Shown here piece after piece: positions 36,677 to 49,504 of a stretch of 64,000 nt of DNA. Every line of letters begins with the position of its first letter. Position 1 is the first letter of the stretch. Position numbers and translations under genes: made by a program. The notes beneath the pieces are model-generated. The model searched no databases, was not told the origin of the DNA, and was given only the letters and a program-made list of their open reading frames with translations. This DNA is from Theropithecus gelada (lineage: Eukaryota > Chordata > Mammalia > Primates > Cercopithecidae), in contig NC_037670.1 in assembly GCF_003255815.1 (NCBI RefSeq), forward strand, positions 26,314,672 to 26,378,671, written 5' to 3'.

Positions 36677-37265
36677 GGGAGGGTCTCTTGAGGCCAGGAG
36701 TTCGAGACCAGCCTCGGCAACATAGGGAGATCCCATCTCTACAAAAAATTATAAGTAAAAAAAAAAGTTTGGCCAGGTATGGTGGCTTACACTTGTAATC
36801 CCAGCACTTCGGGAGGCCGAGGTAGGTGGATCACTTGAGGTCAGGAGTTTGAGACCAGCCCAGCCAACATGGTTAAACCTTGTCTCTACTAGAAATACAA
36901 AAATTAGCCAGGTATGGTGTCAGGCGCCTGTAATCCCAGCTACTCCAGAGGCTGAGGCAGGAGAATCACTTGAACCCAGGAGGCAGAGGTTGCAGTGAGC
37001 CAAGATCATGCCACTGCACTCCAGACTGGGTGACAGAGACTCTGTCTCAAAAAAAAAAAAAAAAAAAAATAAAAAAAAAATTAATTAGTAGACATGGTGG
37101 TTCACACCTGTAGACCCAGCTCTTTGAGAGGCTGAGGCAGGAGGATCTCTTGAGCCCAGGAGCTCAAGGCTGCGGTGGCCCATGATCAAGCCATTGCACT
37201 CCAGCCTGGGCAACAGGGCAAGATCCTGCCTCTAAAAATTAAATTAACAAAGTTAAATAAAATGA
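36677..37265 (+). mobile_element. Alu-in-Alu: J-like Alu interrupted by an S-like Alu
   Basis: The left half of a J-like Alu ends in 'atctctacaaaaaatta' (about 36677-36765). A complete S-like Alu fills 36771-37079. The J-like copy resumes with 'ttagtagacatggtggttca' to 37265. The insertion is in the A-rich linker of the older Alu. Confidence 0.85.
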
Positions 37266-38232
37266 AATAAAACAGAGCATTCTTCTCCCTTTGGGAGGGG
37301 ATCTGATGATATCTAAGTGTCTCTGGAGCCTCTGACTTCCTCACTGCTAGACTGCCTGGTCCATGGCAATCTAGAGAAGCACGTCCAGCCAGGCCCCAGG
37401 AAAGTCATCCCGATCCCTCAGCCGTAAGAGATACAACTGGGCCTGGGAGTGGAGAAAAAGACCTTGCAGAAAATTGTGTTTTGTGAGATTCATACTTGTT
37501 CATTCAACAACTCCTGGTGGAGGGCTCAGTGCTCATCACAGCTGCCTTCTCTGACGGCTTGAGGGAGGGTTGGTGGCTCTGGCTGGCTACTGGGGGAGGA
37601 AAGAACTTGGGGCTTGGATGGGAGGCCCAGGTGAGGCCCAGATCTTCCTATGGCCAGCTGTGAGGACTGGATGTGATGCCTGGCAGTGATAATAGCTCCC
37701 TCACAGAGTCATTGGCAAGACTAAATAACAGTCTATGCAGACGTGCTTAGGAAATTATAAGGTCTGAGGCAGGCCGGAGGGTCAGGTTAAGAGGGCAGCA
37801 ACTAGGTGGCATCCAAGACAGGTTTGGCCTTTGTCCAGAGTGTCAGTGGATGACTCTGCCATCATCCCCGGCCCCCCACCAGGCCCTGCCGTCAGCTACT
37901 CAGCTGCCCCGTTCGGTGAGAGCTGAGCCCCTGCCCAGGCTGGGGAGGCCTTCCCACAGCACACCCTGGAGAAGAGGACACTGCAGGAAGCTCCCTGTGT
38001 TGTGGCCCAAAATCCTGACTATCGCTCATCCTCCTGGGGTGGGCATGGATCAAGATTTGCCATTGGTGTCTCAGCATCAGCTGGAACTGAGAAGGGAGGG
38101 TGGTGTTGTGCTGATTAATAGCTGAGAACATTTATTCCAATAAAACTCCTTACTCCTAAACAAGTGGAAAGCTGCAAGACCACATTTGAGGGGGCAGTCC
38201 AATTCAGAATGGCTAATATCGGTCCTGGATGT
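37266..38232. other. Mostly unassigned, one MIR-like scrap
   Basis: About 37645-37760 is MIR-like ('ctggatgtgatgcctggcag', 'cagacgtgcttagg'). No gene recognised. Confidence 0.4.
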
Positions 38233-38264
38233 TCTCTCTCTTCTCTCTCTCTCTCTCTCTCTCC

Positions 38265-38315
<51 letters not shown>
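38233..38315 (+). repeat. Compound (CT)n(TA)n microsatellite
   Basis: A CT run (38233-38271) passes directly into about 22 TA units (38272-38315) and abuts an antisense Alu. The TA part can extrude as a cruciform. Confidence 0.97.
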
Positions 38316-38319
<4 letters not shown>

Positions 38320-38320
38320 C

Positions 38321-38601
38321 TTTTTTTTTTTTTTTTGAGACAGTCTCACTCACTCTGTTGCCCAGGCTGGAGTGCAGTGGCTTGATCTCGACTAACTGCA
38401 ACCTCCGCCTCTCAGATTCAAGTGATTCTCCTGCCTCAGCCTCCCGAGTAGCTGGGATTGCAGATGCATGCCACCACACCCAGCTAATTTTTGTACTCAC
38501 CATGTTGGCCAGGCTAGTCTTGAACTCCTGACCTCAGGTGATCTGACCACCTCAGCCTCCCAAAGTGCTGGGATTAGAGGCATGAGCCACTGTGCGCGGC
38601 C
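38321..38601 (-). mobile_element. Alu, reverse, with internal deletion
   Basis: Antisense Alu. About 25 bp are missing between 'aatttttgta' and 'ctcaccatgttggccagg'. Confidence 0.9.
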
Positions 38602-38604
38602 CTT

Positions 38605-39690
<1,086 letters not shown>

Positions 39691-40179
39691 TCATCAGTTC
39701 GTTCCTGAGAAGCTCAGCTGGGAAGTTACTGGTGTCTGTCTCATCCAAAAGGTTAAATCTTCCAGTGTCCTGAGTACACACCAGCAATTAGCAAATGCAG
39801 GACCACATTGAAATGCCTGTTGCTGAGATTGTTGTCAGCTGAATTATGGGCTCCAGGTAGATAACAGTGAGGTTGCGTTTCACAAATGTGTCATCTGACT
39901 TTCAGAAACTTCCCATTTCATACCAACTATGCTCTGACAGCACCAAAGAAGCTGCAGCCTGAGCTAAGGTGTACCTAGCCTCAGAGAAGAAAAGTGTAAA
40001 AGGAACCTCTTTAATTCATTTCCTCACTGATCTTCTCTATTAATATGCTGCCATCAGTTAACTTTTCTATTCTCTATTTGGAAATTTCCTTACTAAACAA
40101 AATTCTATCTGATTCTTTCTAAGTAGACTATGAGGCACTATTAACCCAAATTATGCATGAAGGATTATCTCAAGAAATG
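39691..40179. other. Unassigned sequence
   Basis: No recognised repeat or gene before the PSMD4 pseudogene. Confidence 0.4.
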
Positions 40180-40830
40180 AGAGGGAGGAAGATGGCAGGA
40201 TGGTGTTGGAAAGCACTATGGTGTGTGTGGACAACACTGAGTATGTGTGGAATGGGGACTTTTTACCTACCTGGCTGCAGGCCCAGCAGGACGCTGTCAA
40301 CATAGTATGTCATTCAAAACCCGCAGCAGGCTGGGCGCAGTGGTTCACACCTGTAATCCTAGCACTTTGGGAGGCCGAGGTGGGCAGATCATGAGGTCAG
40401 GAGTTCGAGACCAGCCTGACCAACATGGTGAAACCCTGTCTCTACTAGAAATACAAAAATTAGCCTGGTGTGGTGGCGGGCACCTGTAGTCCCAACTACT
40501 TGGGAGGCTTAGGCAGGAGAATGGCGTGAACCCAGGAGCCAGAGGTTGCAGTGAACCAAGATTGCACCATTGTACATCAGCCTAGGTGACAGAGCAAGAC
40601 TCAGTCTCAAAAAATAAAATAAAATAAAATAAACAAAACCTGCAGCAACCCTGAGAACAACATGGCCCTCATCACACTGGCTAATGACTACGAAGTGCTG
40701 ACCACACTCACTCCAGACACCGGCTGTATCCTGCCCAAGCTACACACCATCCAACCCAAGGGCAAGATCACCTTCTGCACTGGCATCCACCTGGCCCATC
40801 TGGCTCTGAAGCGCTAACGGGGCTCACACT
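40180..40830 (+). pseudogene. PSMD4 (26S proteasome ubiquitin receptor Rpn10/S5a) processed pseudogene, 5' part only
   Basis: PSMD4 is the proteasome's ubiquitin receptor with an N-terminal VWA domain (known). From ATG at 40200 the translation matches its first residues (for example LESTMVCVDN and QAQQDAVNIVCHSK), then an Alu (40329-40633) intervenes. The match continues at 40634-40816 (PENN, EVLTTLTPDTG, PKGKITFCTGI, HLALK) and stops at a TAA. The coding sequence is uninterrupted by introns, so it is a retrocopy. Damage includes a 1-nt loss in the codons before the Alu, missense changes (Arg to Trp, Arg to Cys), the Alu and the stop. Only about 85 of 377 codons are present and no poly-A tail is seen, so the 3' portion is missing. 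This may be the annotated human PSMD4P1, which I cannot confirm. Confidence 0.9.
40329..40633 (+). mobile_element. Alu (S/Y-like) inside the PSMD4 pseudogene
   Basis: Forward Alu with (AAAAT)n-like tail. Target-site duplication 'caaaacccgcagca' (40315-40328) and 'caaaacctgcagca' (40634-40647) consists of PSMD4 codons, proving insertion after the retrocopy landed. Confidence 0.95.
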
Positions 40831-41929
40831 CTTCCTACCTCACTCATCTTTGGGGCAGTTTTGTGGGATTTTCCTAAGGAAAGGGTCTATTTTTAAAAAA
40901 CGGCCCCAAGGCCTACAGTTCTAAATCCAGACCATGTCTGAGCATGAGTCTAGGTTCCTGTATCCCTGCCCTCCCCCGTGGGGCCGGAAGCCCTGCATCC
41001 TCCTCAGTGAAGGGCGGAGACTGCCCATCCCTGCAGTGGGTCCGTATCTGGCCCTGTCCCCCTTCGCTTCTTACAGGGCAAGGGAGGCTCTGAAGCTGCT
41101 TCTTTCTTTCTTTATTGCAGTTGGCTTAGTTCCTGCTTCTTTTCCTGCCTGTGTCACCAGCAGGGAGGGAAGGAGTCCTCCAGCAAGAAGGTCCCCACCC
41201 CACATAGTGCCATTATCAATGCCGGGAATCCAGAAGGTCCCAACCCACAAACCACAACAGCCCTCTCCAGGCACGGGGGACCAAAGCTCTCCTTCGGCAA
41301 TACCTACGATGGATAAGGCACCAAGCCGGGCACTTTGCATCCATCAACTCACACAGCTCCATCATTACCAAACCTGGGCTCACCGTTCTTTTAACCAAAG
41401 ATGGAGGATCCTTTTCCAAGGCTGAGCTGCCCTCCTAGTTGCCATGGAGAAAGAAGAAACCCTGGTTCCTTCACTGCATGGCTCCTATGAGGCCTCAGAG
41501 GCAGCAGCTGCCTTGTGCTTCTCTCTCTCTGGACCTCACGTGACCTCTAGGCCTCACTGGACACAGACCCTGTGACTCCAGACAAAGGGTCAGCAACTTT
41601 CTGGGGCCCAGTCCAGCAATTCCTGCTCAGAGAGACCCATGGTTTGAAACCAAATGATGCATTTGTGCAGCCCTCCCGTTGTAACATTTGCCCAAGGGTT
41701 ATGAACTGCGAAGCTAGCCCTGGACCGGGCTCGCTCCTCAGGGCCTCTGAACCCAGTGGTGCAGAGAGAGATGCAGACCCCGAGTCAGAAACAACACCAC
41801 CTGGGCAGTGCAAGGAGCTGATGCCGAGATGCAAGGGCTGCAGTGAGGCCTTGGGGAGAACTTGCGGCTGCCAGTTCATCCTGGAAATGGATACAGGGTA
41901 GTAACATGAGACAGTGTAGTGGTAGGAGC
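40831..41929. other. Unassigned unique sequence
   Basis: Downstream of the pseudogene there is no further PSMD4 match. A 163-codon frame (40934-41425, +) has no domain. No repeat recognised. Confidence 0.45.
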
Positions 41930-42180
41930 CCACAAAGTGAGGCCAGTGTGCTGGGTTCACACCCTGCCTCCATCACTTACAGGTGTATGACCTTGGGCGG
42001 GTGATTTCACTTCTCACAGTCTCTTTCCCATCCATAAAATGAGGTTAATAGGAGTACCTAAAGCAAAAGTTGTTTTAGGATTAAATTAGTAAATAGATGT
42101 AATATGCTTAAAACCATAGCTAGCACACAATGAATGCTGCCTTTGTGTTCAGGACCACTGTGATTGTTGTTACTATTAAC
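41930..42180 (+). repeat. MIR, near full length
   Basis: Shows the MIR order 'catcacttacaggtgtatga', 'ccttgggcgggtgatttcac', 'tccataaaatgaggttaata' and 'tagctagcacacaatgaatg', forward. Confidence 0.8.
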
Positions 42181-42570
42181 ACAAGGAGTCTGCTTACGTC
42201 AGACCTCTGAAAAGATATCGTAGGCCTAGCACCAAGGTTTTCATGGAAGTGTAGTGACTTTCACAGGATATGCTGTTGATGAATAGAGCAAGGTCAAGTT
42301 TTACCACGACCTTTTCTCTAGCAAGTTAGCTAAGGATCCACTAACTGCAGACTCAAGTTGTCAGCATGTATATCGCTCAAATCAAAGGGAACCCAAACCG
42401 GTAACCCAAACCCCAGGTATCTCTGCATACATAATTTTCCCTTCATTAATGTATTTAGTCAACAAACTTTTGCCAACTTCCTATGTGTCCGACCCTAGCG
42501 TGGCTCCATGAGAAATCAAAAAATGAATCAAGCTTCAAAGACCAGTTGAGATTAAAATAAAGGTGATCTG

Positions 42571-42685
42571 TCTATCCATCTATCCATCCATCCATCCATC
42601 CATCCATCCATCCGTCAATCTATCCATCCATCCATCCATCCATCCATCCGTCAATCTATCCATCCATCCATGCATCCATCCATCC
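42571..42685 (+). repeat. (CATC)n microsatellite with 36-bp higher-order unit
   Basis: CATC repeat in which the variant 'cgtcaatct' recurs at 42613-42621 and 42649-42657, exactly 36 bp apart, with CATC units between. The region 42181-42570 before it is unassigned. Confidence 0.95.
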
Positions 42686-44337
42686 TTTGAAACATTGACT
42701 AACTTCCATCGTACCCAGCCCATCAGGATAGTTGTTGCCCTAACTGAATGGGATGATTTTAGGAGTGTTAGGAAAATGCTCAAGACCTTCCTCCAAATCC
42801 TCACTTACCCCCGATTGGCATTCAAAGTTTTACTTTTAAATCTTTATTCCTTAGACTTAAAAGTACCTCCTGGGAGGGACAAAATGTTGAGCCATTATGA
42901 TTCATTTACACCTTAGAGTTTAAAACCAGATCCAAGGGCAGACATCGATGGAAATTGGAGGAGCCAGAAGAGTCCCCCACCCACTCAGGGAGAGGATTGG
43001 GGGAGAGGGGCTGGAGCCTCGGGGCCAGCCTCCCTACCCCCTCATTTTCCCTGGCTCTATGTGTGCCTGTGGCCCTGACTCTGAGAGGCGGGAGGGGAGG
43101 TATAGTGCTAGCCAGGCTCCCTGCTACTCATACATGCTGGAGTCCAATAACTGTTTGATGAACGAAGAACAAATCAATATCTTTCTATTTAGATTTCGTC
43201 ACATCGTGTTTCTGTGACTTTGCCCTCTGGTCCAGGAAACACTGTTTTATCCAAGAGGAGCCTTGGGCCAGGGTCACAGGGCAGGGAATTTTCATACTTC
43301 AGCCCAGAACAGGAATGAATTCTTCCAGAGAAAATCAAGACTAATGAAAGTTTCACGAAATATCTACAAAATGGAACATTATGTCCATTTCATTCACTGT
43401 CATAGAATAATATCCCTAAAAAATATCATAATATTTTAAAGCAATTTGGAGTTTATATTTTCTCCCTGTGGGGTATCCTAATACACAATGAATGCCAAGA
43501 AATCAAAGCCAGTTGTAAACTAAATGTTATGAACTTGTAACCAAATCATCTCAAAGGCAAAGTTATAAAAAATAATTTTTTAAATGCCCAGCATAAAATT
43601 ATAGATAATATGGGCACATTTTACTATTATGCTAGTACCCCTACATATTCCCATATTCTTAAAATGTTTTTCAGCCAAGGCAATGATTCTATCTCCAAGT
43701 TAGTTCATTCCTTTAACAATTTCATTTCAGCCTGTGTAACTTCTTTAGGTGGGGTGGAGGATCTAACGAAAAGGTCTATTTCGTTGTCAGGTAAAATTCT
43801 GCGTGGTTTTACGTAACTTTCCTGGCATAGATAGTGAAATAGTACATCTGGTGGGAAACCTCTAAGGATAGAGGATCTGGGCTTGTAAATGACCTGAACC
43901 AAAGTTGTTTTTGTTTGTGACTGTTCACTTCCAAAGAAAAGACCAAAAAAGCTATGCAGGTGTGAGTGATGTCCATCCTCCATCAATAACATTTAACAGA
44001 TGCTTCCAAGTGCCTGCTCCAAGCTCCTGACACTACTAGATGTGCTGCCTTTCTGTCCTTCACCGTCCCATTGCCAGGGACACAGGGGCCAGGCTTCCAG
44101 TCCATGCCCAGAGCACTCATCCACACCAGATTCCTTCGCTGCATCTTTTTTTTTAAGCACCAACCGGAGCCTGGCGGATTGATGCAAGCTATGGAAGACA
44201 CACAGAAGCCCAAGTAAGTCCCTGGCCCTGGAGCATCTGCGGTGGGCTCAGCGAGTACGGGGTGGAAATGCTTGTCATGTGAAATCCATGGCTGTCAGCA
44301 CACTTCTGAATTCCAGAATCGCCCACAGTGATTTTCA
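42686..44337. other. Unassigned unique sequence
   Basis: AT-rich in 43300-43700, GC-richer near 42960-43100. No recognised repeat, gene or RNA. Confidence 0.45.
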
Positions 44338-44485
44338 AAATTGAAAAGGAACTGGGATTTGTGCCTTGAGAGCGTCCCCAAACCTTGGAGCCACTCAGGG
44401 TGCTGGCTCTCGGCTACACATTCCCACCAAGAGATTTCATTCTTGCAATTTTCAAGGCCAAACATCTCCTAATCATAGAATCACT
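44338..44485 (+). repeat. Diverged duplicate block A
   Basis: Shares with 46158-46300, in the same order, 'gaaaaggaac', 'ccttggag', 'gggtgctggct', and 'ttcaaggcca' followed by acatctc. Either a local duplication or two copies of an unnamed old repeat. Confidence 0.7.
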
Positions 44486-46157
44486 CCTCAAAGGGCTGGA
44501 GGCATTCCCAGCCCCGCCCAGTTCCCTCAGCCACCCTCAGGTGCTGCCTTCACTTCCGGAAGAACTCTCCCTAGCCCTCCTGGACATTGCTCTCAAGAAA
44601 ATGTCTTGACCTGCCAAGAAAACCACCTTCTTCCATCAGCACCGGCTTCACGGTATGCCACGTCTCTTATCTCCAACTCATAGCAAATTGTCCCTCTTTC
44701 CACTCTGTGCTCCTCGGCCCATCCAGCTCCACATTCCACCAACAGACCACCCGAATCACTCACAGCTGCAGTGGTAGAAAAAAGCAAACAAACAAAAGCA
44801 GTTGCTCGTTGATCGGAATCGACCAGCATGCATCTAGGGCCCATAGCAGCCTGAAGGCTGAGAAGCTGAGTCACTCAATAGCAGAAAAACCCAAAGCTGT
44901 GTGGGGACAACCGCCAGGTGGTGGCTCAGAGGAGGACACAGTCGCTGTGGGCAGGTGGTCAGGGCGCAGGAGGGAATGAGCTGTGGATTTTTAGTAATCT
45001 ACAAGAATCAGGCAGTTCCAGGACACAGGGACGTGAGTGTGAAGAGCCAATGGACCCAGAGCCGAGAGCCTGGGCAGGCGTGGGCTGGACTCTGGACGCC
45101 CTGCAACCCTGCCAGGCTGGGAAGGGGAGGCTTGATCCTGAGGGCGTGTTGGGAAAGAGATGCCCAGGTTCAGGTGTATTGCGCGTTTTTTTTCCACAGG
45201 GCAGAAATGACATTTCTGGTTGGTCTTGAATGTCTGCTCTGGCCAAGCCACCTCCTCTCATGCTAGTTAACCAAGTGGCACGTGTGCCCACGCAGGCCGT
45301 TCTAAGGAACACTATAATTGTCTAGGCAATTTCCTCTCAAATACTCCGGCCTGGAAGCGTCCGGTCAGCAGAAGAGGGAAGGCAGGAGGGCGGCAGCGTT
45401 CCGGCTGAGTCCTCTTGTACATGGGAGCTGGAGTCCGGCCAGGCTCCAGAGTGGCTCCAGCTGGCAAGGGACCTGAACAGGAAGATGGGACTCGAGGTTT
45501 TCTGCATGTGAGTTTGGGGTGAAGCTGTGGATGTGGGGTGGGCAGGGTTGGGGTTGACAGTCATCTGTTTTGGAAGCCCTGAAGCCCCGTCCGTTGCATA
45601 TGCCTGTGGCCTGGAGCGTTCTCCAAGGGGAACTGGCTGTGCTGGCCCCTGCAGGAAAGACAGCTGGAGGCTGGGCTGGGCAGCCCCCAGAGGACCCCAT
45701 GCAGTCGGCCGGAGGGCAGCCAGGCTCCTAATGAGCCAGGAAGGACAATAATCCGGTTCCTGAGAGTTTGGGCAGAACTCTTTTCATCGCTTACCAGGCC
45801 TGCTTGGGAGCAAGGACTGAATCTGTTGAGTGTTTTGAGGCCACGGGTCAGCTCCGGGAGCTTGGCGCCACTGCCCCCTTCTGTCTGCTGGGACTCCCTC
45901 ATTTTTCTGCAAAGAGGGCCAGGCGGAACATTCTCCTCCTCCCTAAATACACCTCTGCCCTGCAACACAGACACATATTAGCATGGCAGAAGGGGTGGGA
46001 AAGTGATAGATCTCTCTCAGTAAGGGTAAAACAATGGTGCTGAAGAGGAATGTCATGCAATTTGAGACATGAGCTAATCCTTCAATTACCTGGGGCCCCA
46101 CATCCCCAACAGCTGCCACCGCTTCCCAGGATGGGCAGGAGGGACCCAGGCAAAATA
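44486..46157. other. Unassigned; contains an exon-like segment
   Basis: GC-moderate. A strong acceptor-like site at 45198-45199, a CpG-richer patch at 45345-45445, and a donor-like GTGAGT at 45508 are discussed under findings. No gene recognised. Confidence 0.4.
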
Positions 46158-46300
46158 GAAAAGGAACCAGGATTAGTGTCCTGAGACGGTCCCCAACCTT
46201 GGAGTGCTGTCCTCACTGGCTTTAATTGGGTGCTGGCTTTAATTCCTGCAGTGTTCAAGGCCAGACATCTCTTGATCACTGGGTTTCATTTTTGAAGTTT
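46158..46300 (+). repeat. Diverged duplicate block B
   Basis: Partner of 44338-44485. It also carries a small internal repeat 'tggctttaatt' twice (about 46217-46245). Confidence 0.7.
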
Positions 46301-48200
46301 TGGGAAACCAGAGGACAGCTCATCATTGCGCGTACCCAGGGGCTGGGTCCGGGTCTGCTGTGAAAAGATGCTGTCATCTGGGCTCAGTGCTCATGCCTGT
46401 GTCTCTTGGTCACTCACTGGGGTTGGGGACGGGCTTATCTGTTAGGACGATAAAACTTCAGTAGCATACGCCTTGCATGTGCTGGTATCCTTCCCAAAGG
46501 GCTTGTCGGTTTTTACATATATTATCTCAGCATCTTCTAGACGTCTCTGGGGGAGGAGCTCTTCCAATGTAGACAGTCAGGTGAGTAATAGGCTGAGTAG
46601 CTTGCCCAAGATTAGTCAGACTTGAAGCCAGCACCAGCCCCCATCCTTATCTGGCTCCAATCTGATTTGCAAATCTCAAGCTTACTGTGTTTTATTCACC
46701 CATCTGTATAATGGGTTCAATGCTTCTTAAGGCATCTACAGAAAAATCTATAAAAAGGAAGACACATAGATTCTTCCTTTGGTGCTATGAAAAAAATGTC
46801 ACTATTAAATATTTCCTGTTTTCCAGTTAGTTTTTTTTAAGATAAAGATCAATAAAATGGAATATGTCCATTTTTGTTTTTAAAAAAATCATTCTGTTGC
46901 CTATCTATCGAAAAAGATCTTTCATTACACAGAACAAGAAGTCTGAAAGTCTGTTTTCAAGGCTAGTACCGATGTATTTTTAAAATGCAGGTGGTCAGCC
47001 TTGCCAGCTCACGAATGATTCTTGGCGTTTTCAAACTCAAACGTTCCTCCTTCCCGCTGATCTGTGGATTCCCCATTCACACCATTTGCAGGACAAGTGG
47101 CTGCCAGGGCCAAGGACTTTTCACTGAGTGGCCAACAGCAACATCGTGTGGGGAATTTTCTACTCCAGGCCATTTGCTGGGAGGGCTCCTGGGCCTGAGC
47201 TGCTGCGGCCTCCTTCGTCTCTCCCTGTGGGGTGACTCTGTAAAAAGAAAGACGGGAGAAGCGGAGGCTCATTCACTCACTTTGTCCACTTCATTCCCAA
47301 GAGAAGTATCGGGGGGACCTGCCAGGGTTAGGGGAAGCTCTGAGCTGAGCGCCTTGTGCGAAGAGGCAAGGCACTCGGAGGAAGCTGTTTTCTTCCAGGC
47401 CTGGAAGTGCACACGCTCGTCTACAGCTTTCCTGGAAGAAGAAAAAAAACAAAAACTGAGATTTAGAACACCAGGTCTGTTTCCACTGGCGGCCACTCTT
47501 GGGCACAGGAGACCAGCAAGAGCTTTGCTTTCAAAAGGCTCTTCCATGGCAGATATTCGCAGAGACATCAGGGCTACACTTAAATGAAGGAAAAGTAAAC
47601 ATATGAAACCATATTTTTGATTCCACAGAACACTGCAAGACTGTCTCTGTTCCTTCCCACATCCTAACTCGATGCACTCGTTGTTTTAAGGGGGGAAACC
47701 CAATGTCCAGTTCCTGGCATGTCCATAACAGGCAGGGCCAGCTTCATGGGCACGTGCGCTGTGCAGTCACAGGGAGCCCCGTGCTCAGAAAGGCTTGCAC
47801 TGGGCTTGATGTTCTGCAGACGCCATCTGGACATTCTTAATAATTTCTGAACAAGGGGTTCTGTATTTTCATTTTGCACTGGGTTCTGCAAATTATCTAG
47901 CCAGTCCTGAGAGCAGGCAAAGGTAACCTACAGAGCCTGGTACTCTTCAAAGCAAATGCACAACCTGGCCACTGTGTATATGTCTAAAGGCTAAGCTGTA
48001 CCCGCCATGCACTACTTTATCTGCAAGGCCTTTGCTTACACAAGGATTTCTGCAATCTGAAATCTCATATCTGACCCAATTAATTCTAAATGTCTTTATA
48101 TCAAAGTATCACAGGCTTTCGTGAAAGACTGACCCAATCATGTCCTCACCACTGTGAGTGTATGCTTTAGGGCCTGGGCCAGGAGGAGATTTGTTCTCAA
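46301..48200. other. Unassigned; weak reverse-strand exon candidate
   Basis: MIR/L2-like traces near 46590-46740 are too weak to assign. A 200-codon forward frame (46985-47587) has no domain. The reverse strand has an exon-like segment at 47281-47431 (see findings). Confidence 0.4.
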
Positions 48201-48212
48201 AGGTCATCCATG

Positions 48213-48513
48213 GGCCGGGGGCAGTGGCTCACGCCTATAATCACAGAACTTTGGGAGTCCAAGGTCGGCGGATCATGAGGTCAGAAGTTTGAGACCAGCC
48301 TGACCAACATGGTGAAACCTTGTCTCTACTAAAAATACAAAAATTAGCCAGGTGTGGTGGCAGGTGCCTGTAATCCCAGCTGCTAAGGAGGCTGAGGCAG
48401 GAGAATCACTTGAACCTGCGAGGTAGAGGTTGCAGTGAGCTGAGATTGCGCCATTGCACTCCAGCCTGGGTGACAAAATGAGACTCTGTCTCGGAAAAAA
48501 AAAAAAAAAAAAA
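48213..48513 (+). mobile_element. Alu (S-like)
   Basis: Forward Alu with 20-nt A tail. Target-site duplication 'gtcatccatg' ends at 48212 and repeats at 48514-48523. The following 48524-48977 is unassigned and includes a C9 run near 48692. Confidence 0.94.
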
Positions 48514-48990
48514 GTCATCCATGAAAATATAAATGCCTGTGGGGTAACTTCTTGGCCAAGATTAACAGTGAGGGAGGCTCAGTGTCCACGATGGACTGGG
48601 GTCCCAGGAAGAGGACCCAGGTTGTAAGAACAGGCTTCCATGGGGCTCTGGGAAGGTAAGAGCCAGATGGCAGCAAGATAAATAAGGAAACCCCCCCCAC
48701 ACACTTTTTCTAGATGGCGGAAGACAGGGGTGCAGGGTCACATGAGGGAAGATAAGATTGTAACTAGAGAAGAGAATCTTAGACAAAGGCAGTGGGAGAG
48801 CCTAGCCTTAGGGGTAGGTGAGACAATATTCCAGGGACAGGCCAAGCACAACCGTCCCCATCTCAGGAGATCCCAAAGAGAGCCTGCAGTTGGCAGGCAG
48901 GCCCAGCAGAACTGACATCTGAACTATGACTCTCTGTTACACCGTTTTGGACTCTTTAAACTCCTAATAAGACCTTTAAAAGTTACATCA

Positions 48991-49286
48991 GGTACGGTGG
49001 TGGCTCATGCCTGTAATACCAGCACTTTGGGAGGCCGAGGCGGGCAGATCATTTGAGGTCAGGAGTTTGAGACCAGCCTAGCCAACATGGTGAAACCCTG
49101 TCTCTACTAAAAACACAAAAATTAGCTGGGTGTGGTGGCGTGTGCCTGTAATCCCAGCTACTGGGGAGGCTGAGGCAGGAGAATCGCTTGAACCCGGGAG
49201 GCGGAGGTTGCAGTGAGCTGAGATCGTGCCATTGCACTCCAGTCTGGGTGACAGAGCAAGACTCTGTCTCAAAAAAATAAAATAAT
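48991..49286 (+). mobile_element. Alu (S-like)
   Basis: Forward Alu. Perfect 13-bp target-site duplication 'aaaagttacatca' at 48978-48990 and 49287-49299. Confidence 0.95.
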
Positions 49287-49312
49287 AAAAGTTACATCAA
49301 TGAAGCCAGTGG

Positions 49313-49504
49313 GGCTGGGTGCAGTGGCTCACACCTGTAGTCCCAGCTACTCGGAAGGCTGAGGTAGAAGGAAGGATCACTTGAGCTTAGGAGGTCAAGG
49401 CTGCAGGGAACCATGATTGTACCACTGCACTCCAGCCTGGCCAACAGAGCGAGAACCTGTCTCTAAAATACAAATAAAATAAAATAATTTTTAATGAAAT
49501 AAAT
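49313..49504 (+). mobile_element. Monomeric Alu-like element (FLAM-like or internally deleted Alu)
   Basis: Alu start joined directly to right-arm-like sequence without a second monomer. Target-site duplication 'aagccagtgg' at 49303-49312 and 49505-49514. Confidence 0.85.

Noticed and set aside
42571..42685. Spaced repeat resembling a CRISPR array
   Set aside because: It is a tetranucleotide microsatellite with a 36-bp sub-period, in vertebrate DNA, with no unique spacers.
46985..47587. 200-codon open frame
   Set aside because: No recognisable family. Reverse-strand frames overlap it and composition is like the surrounding intron.
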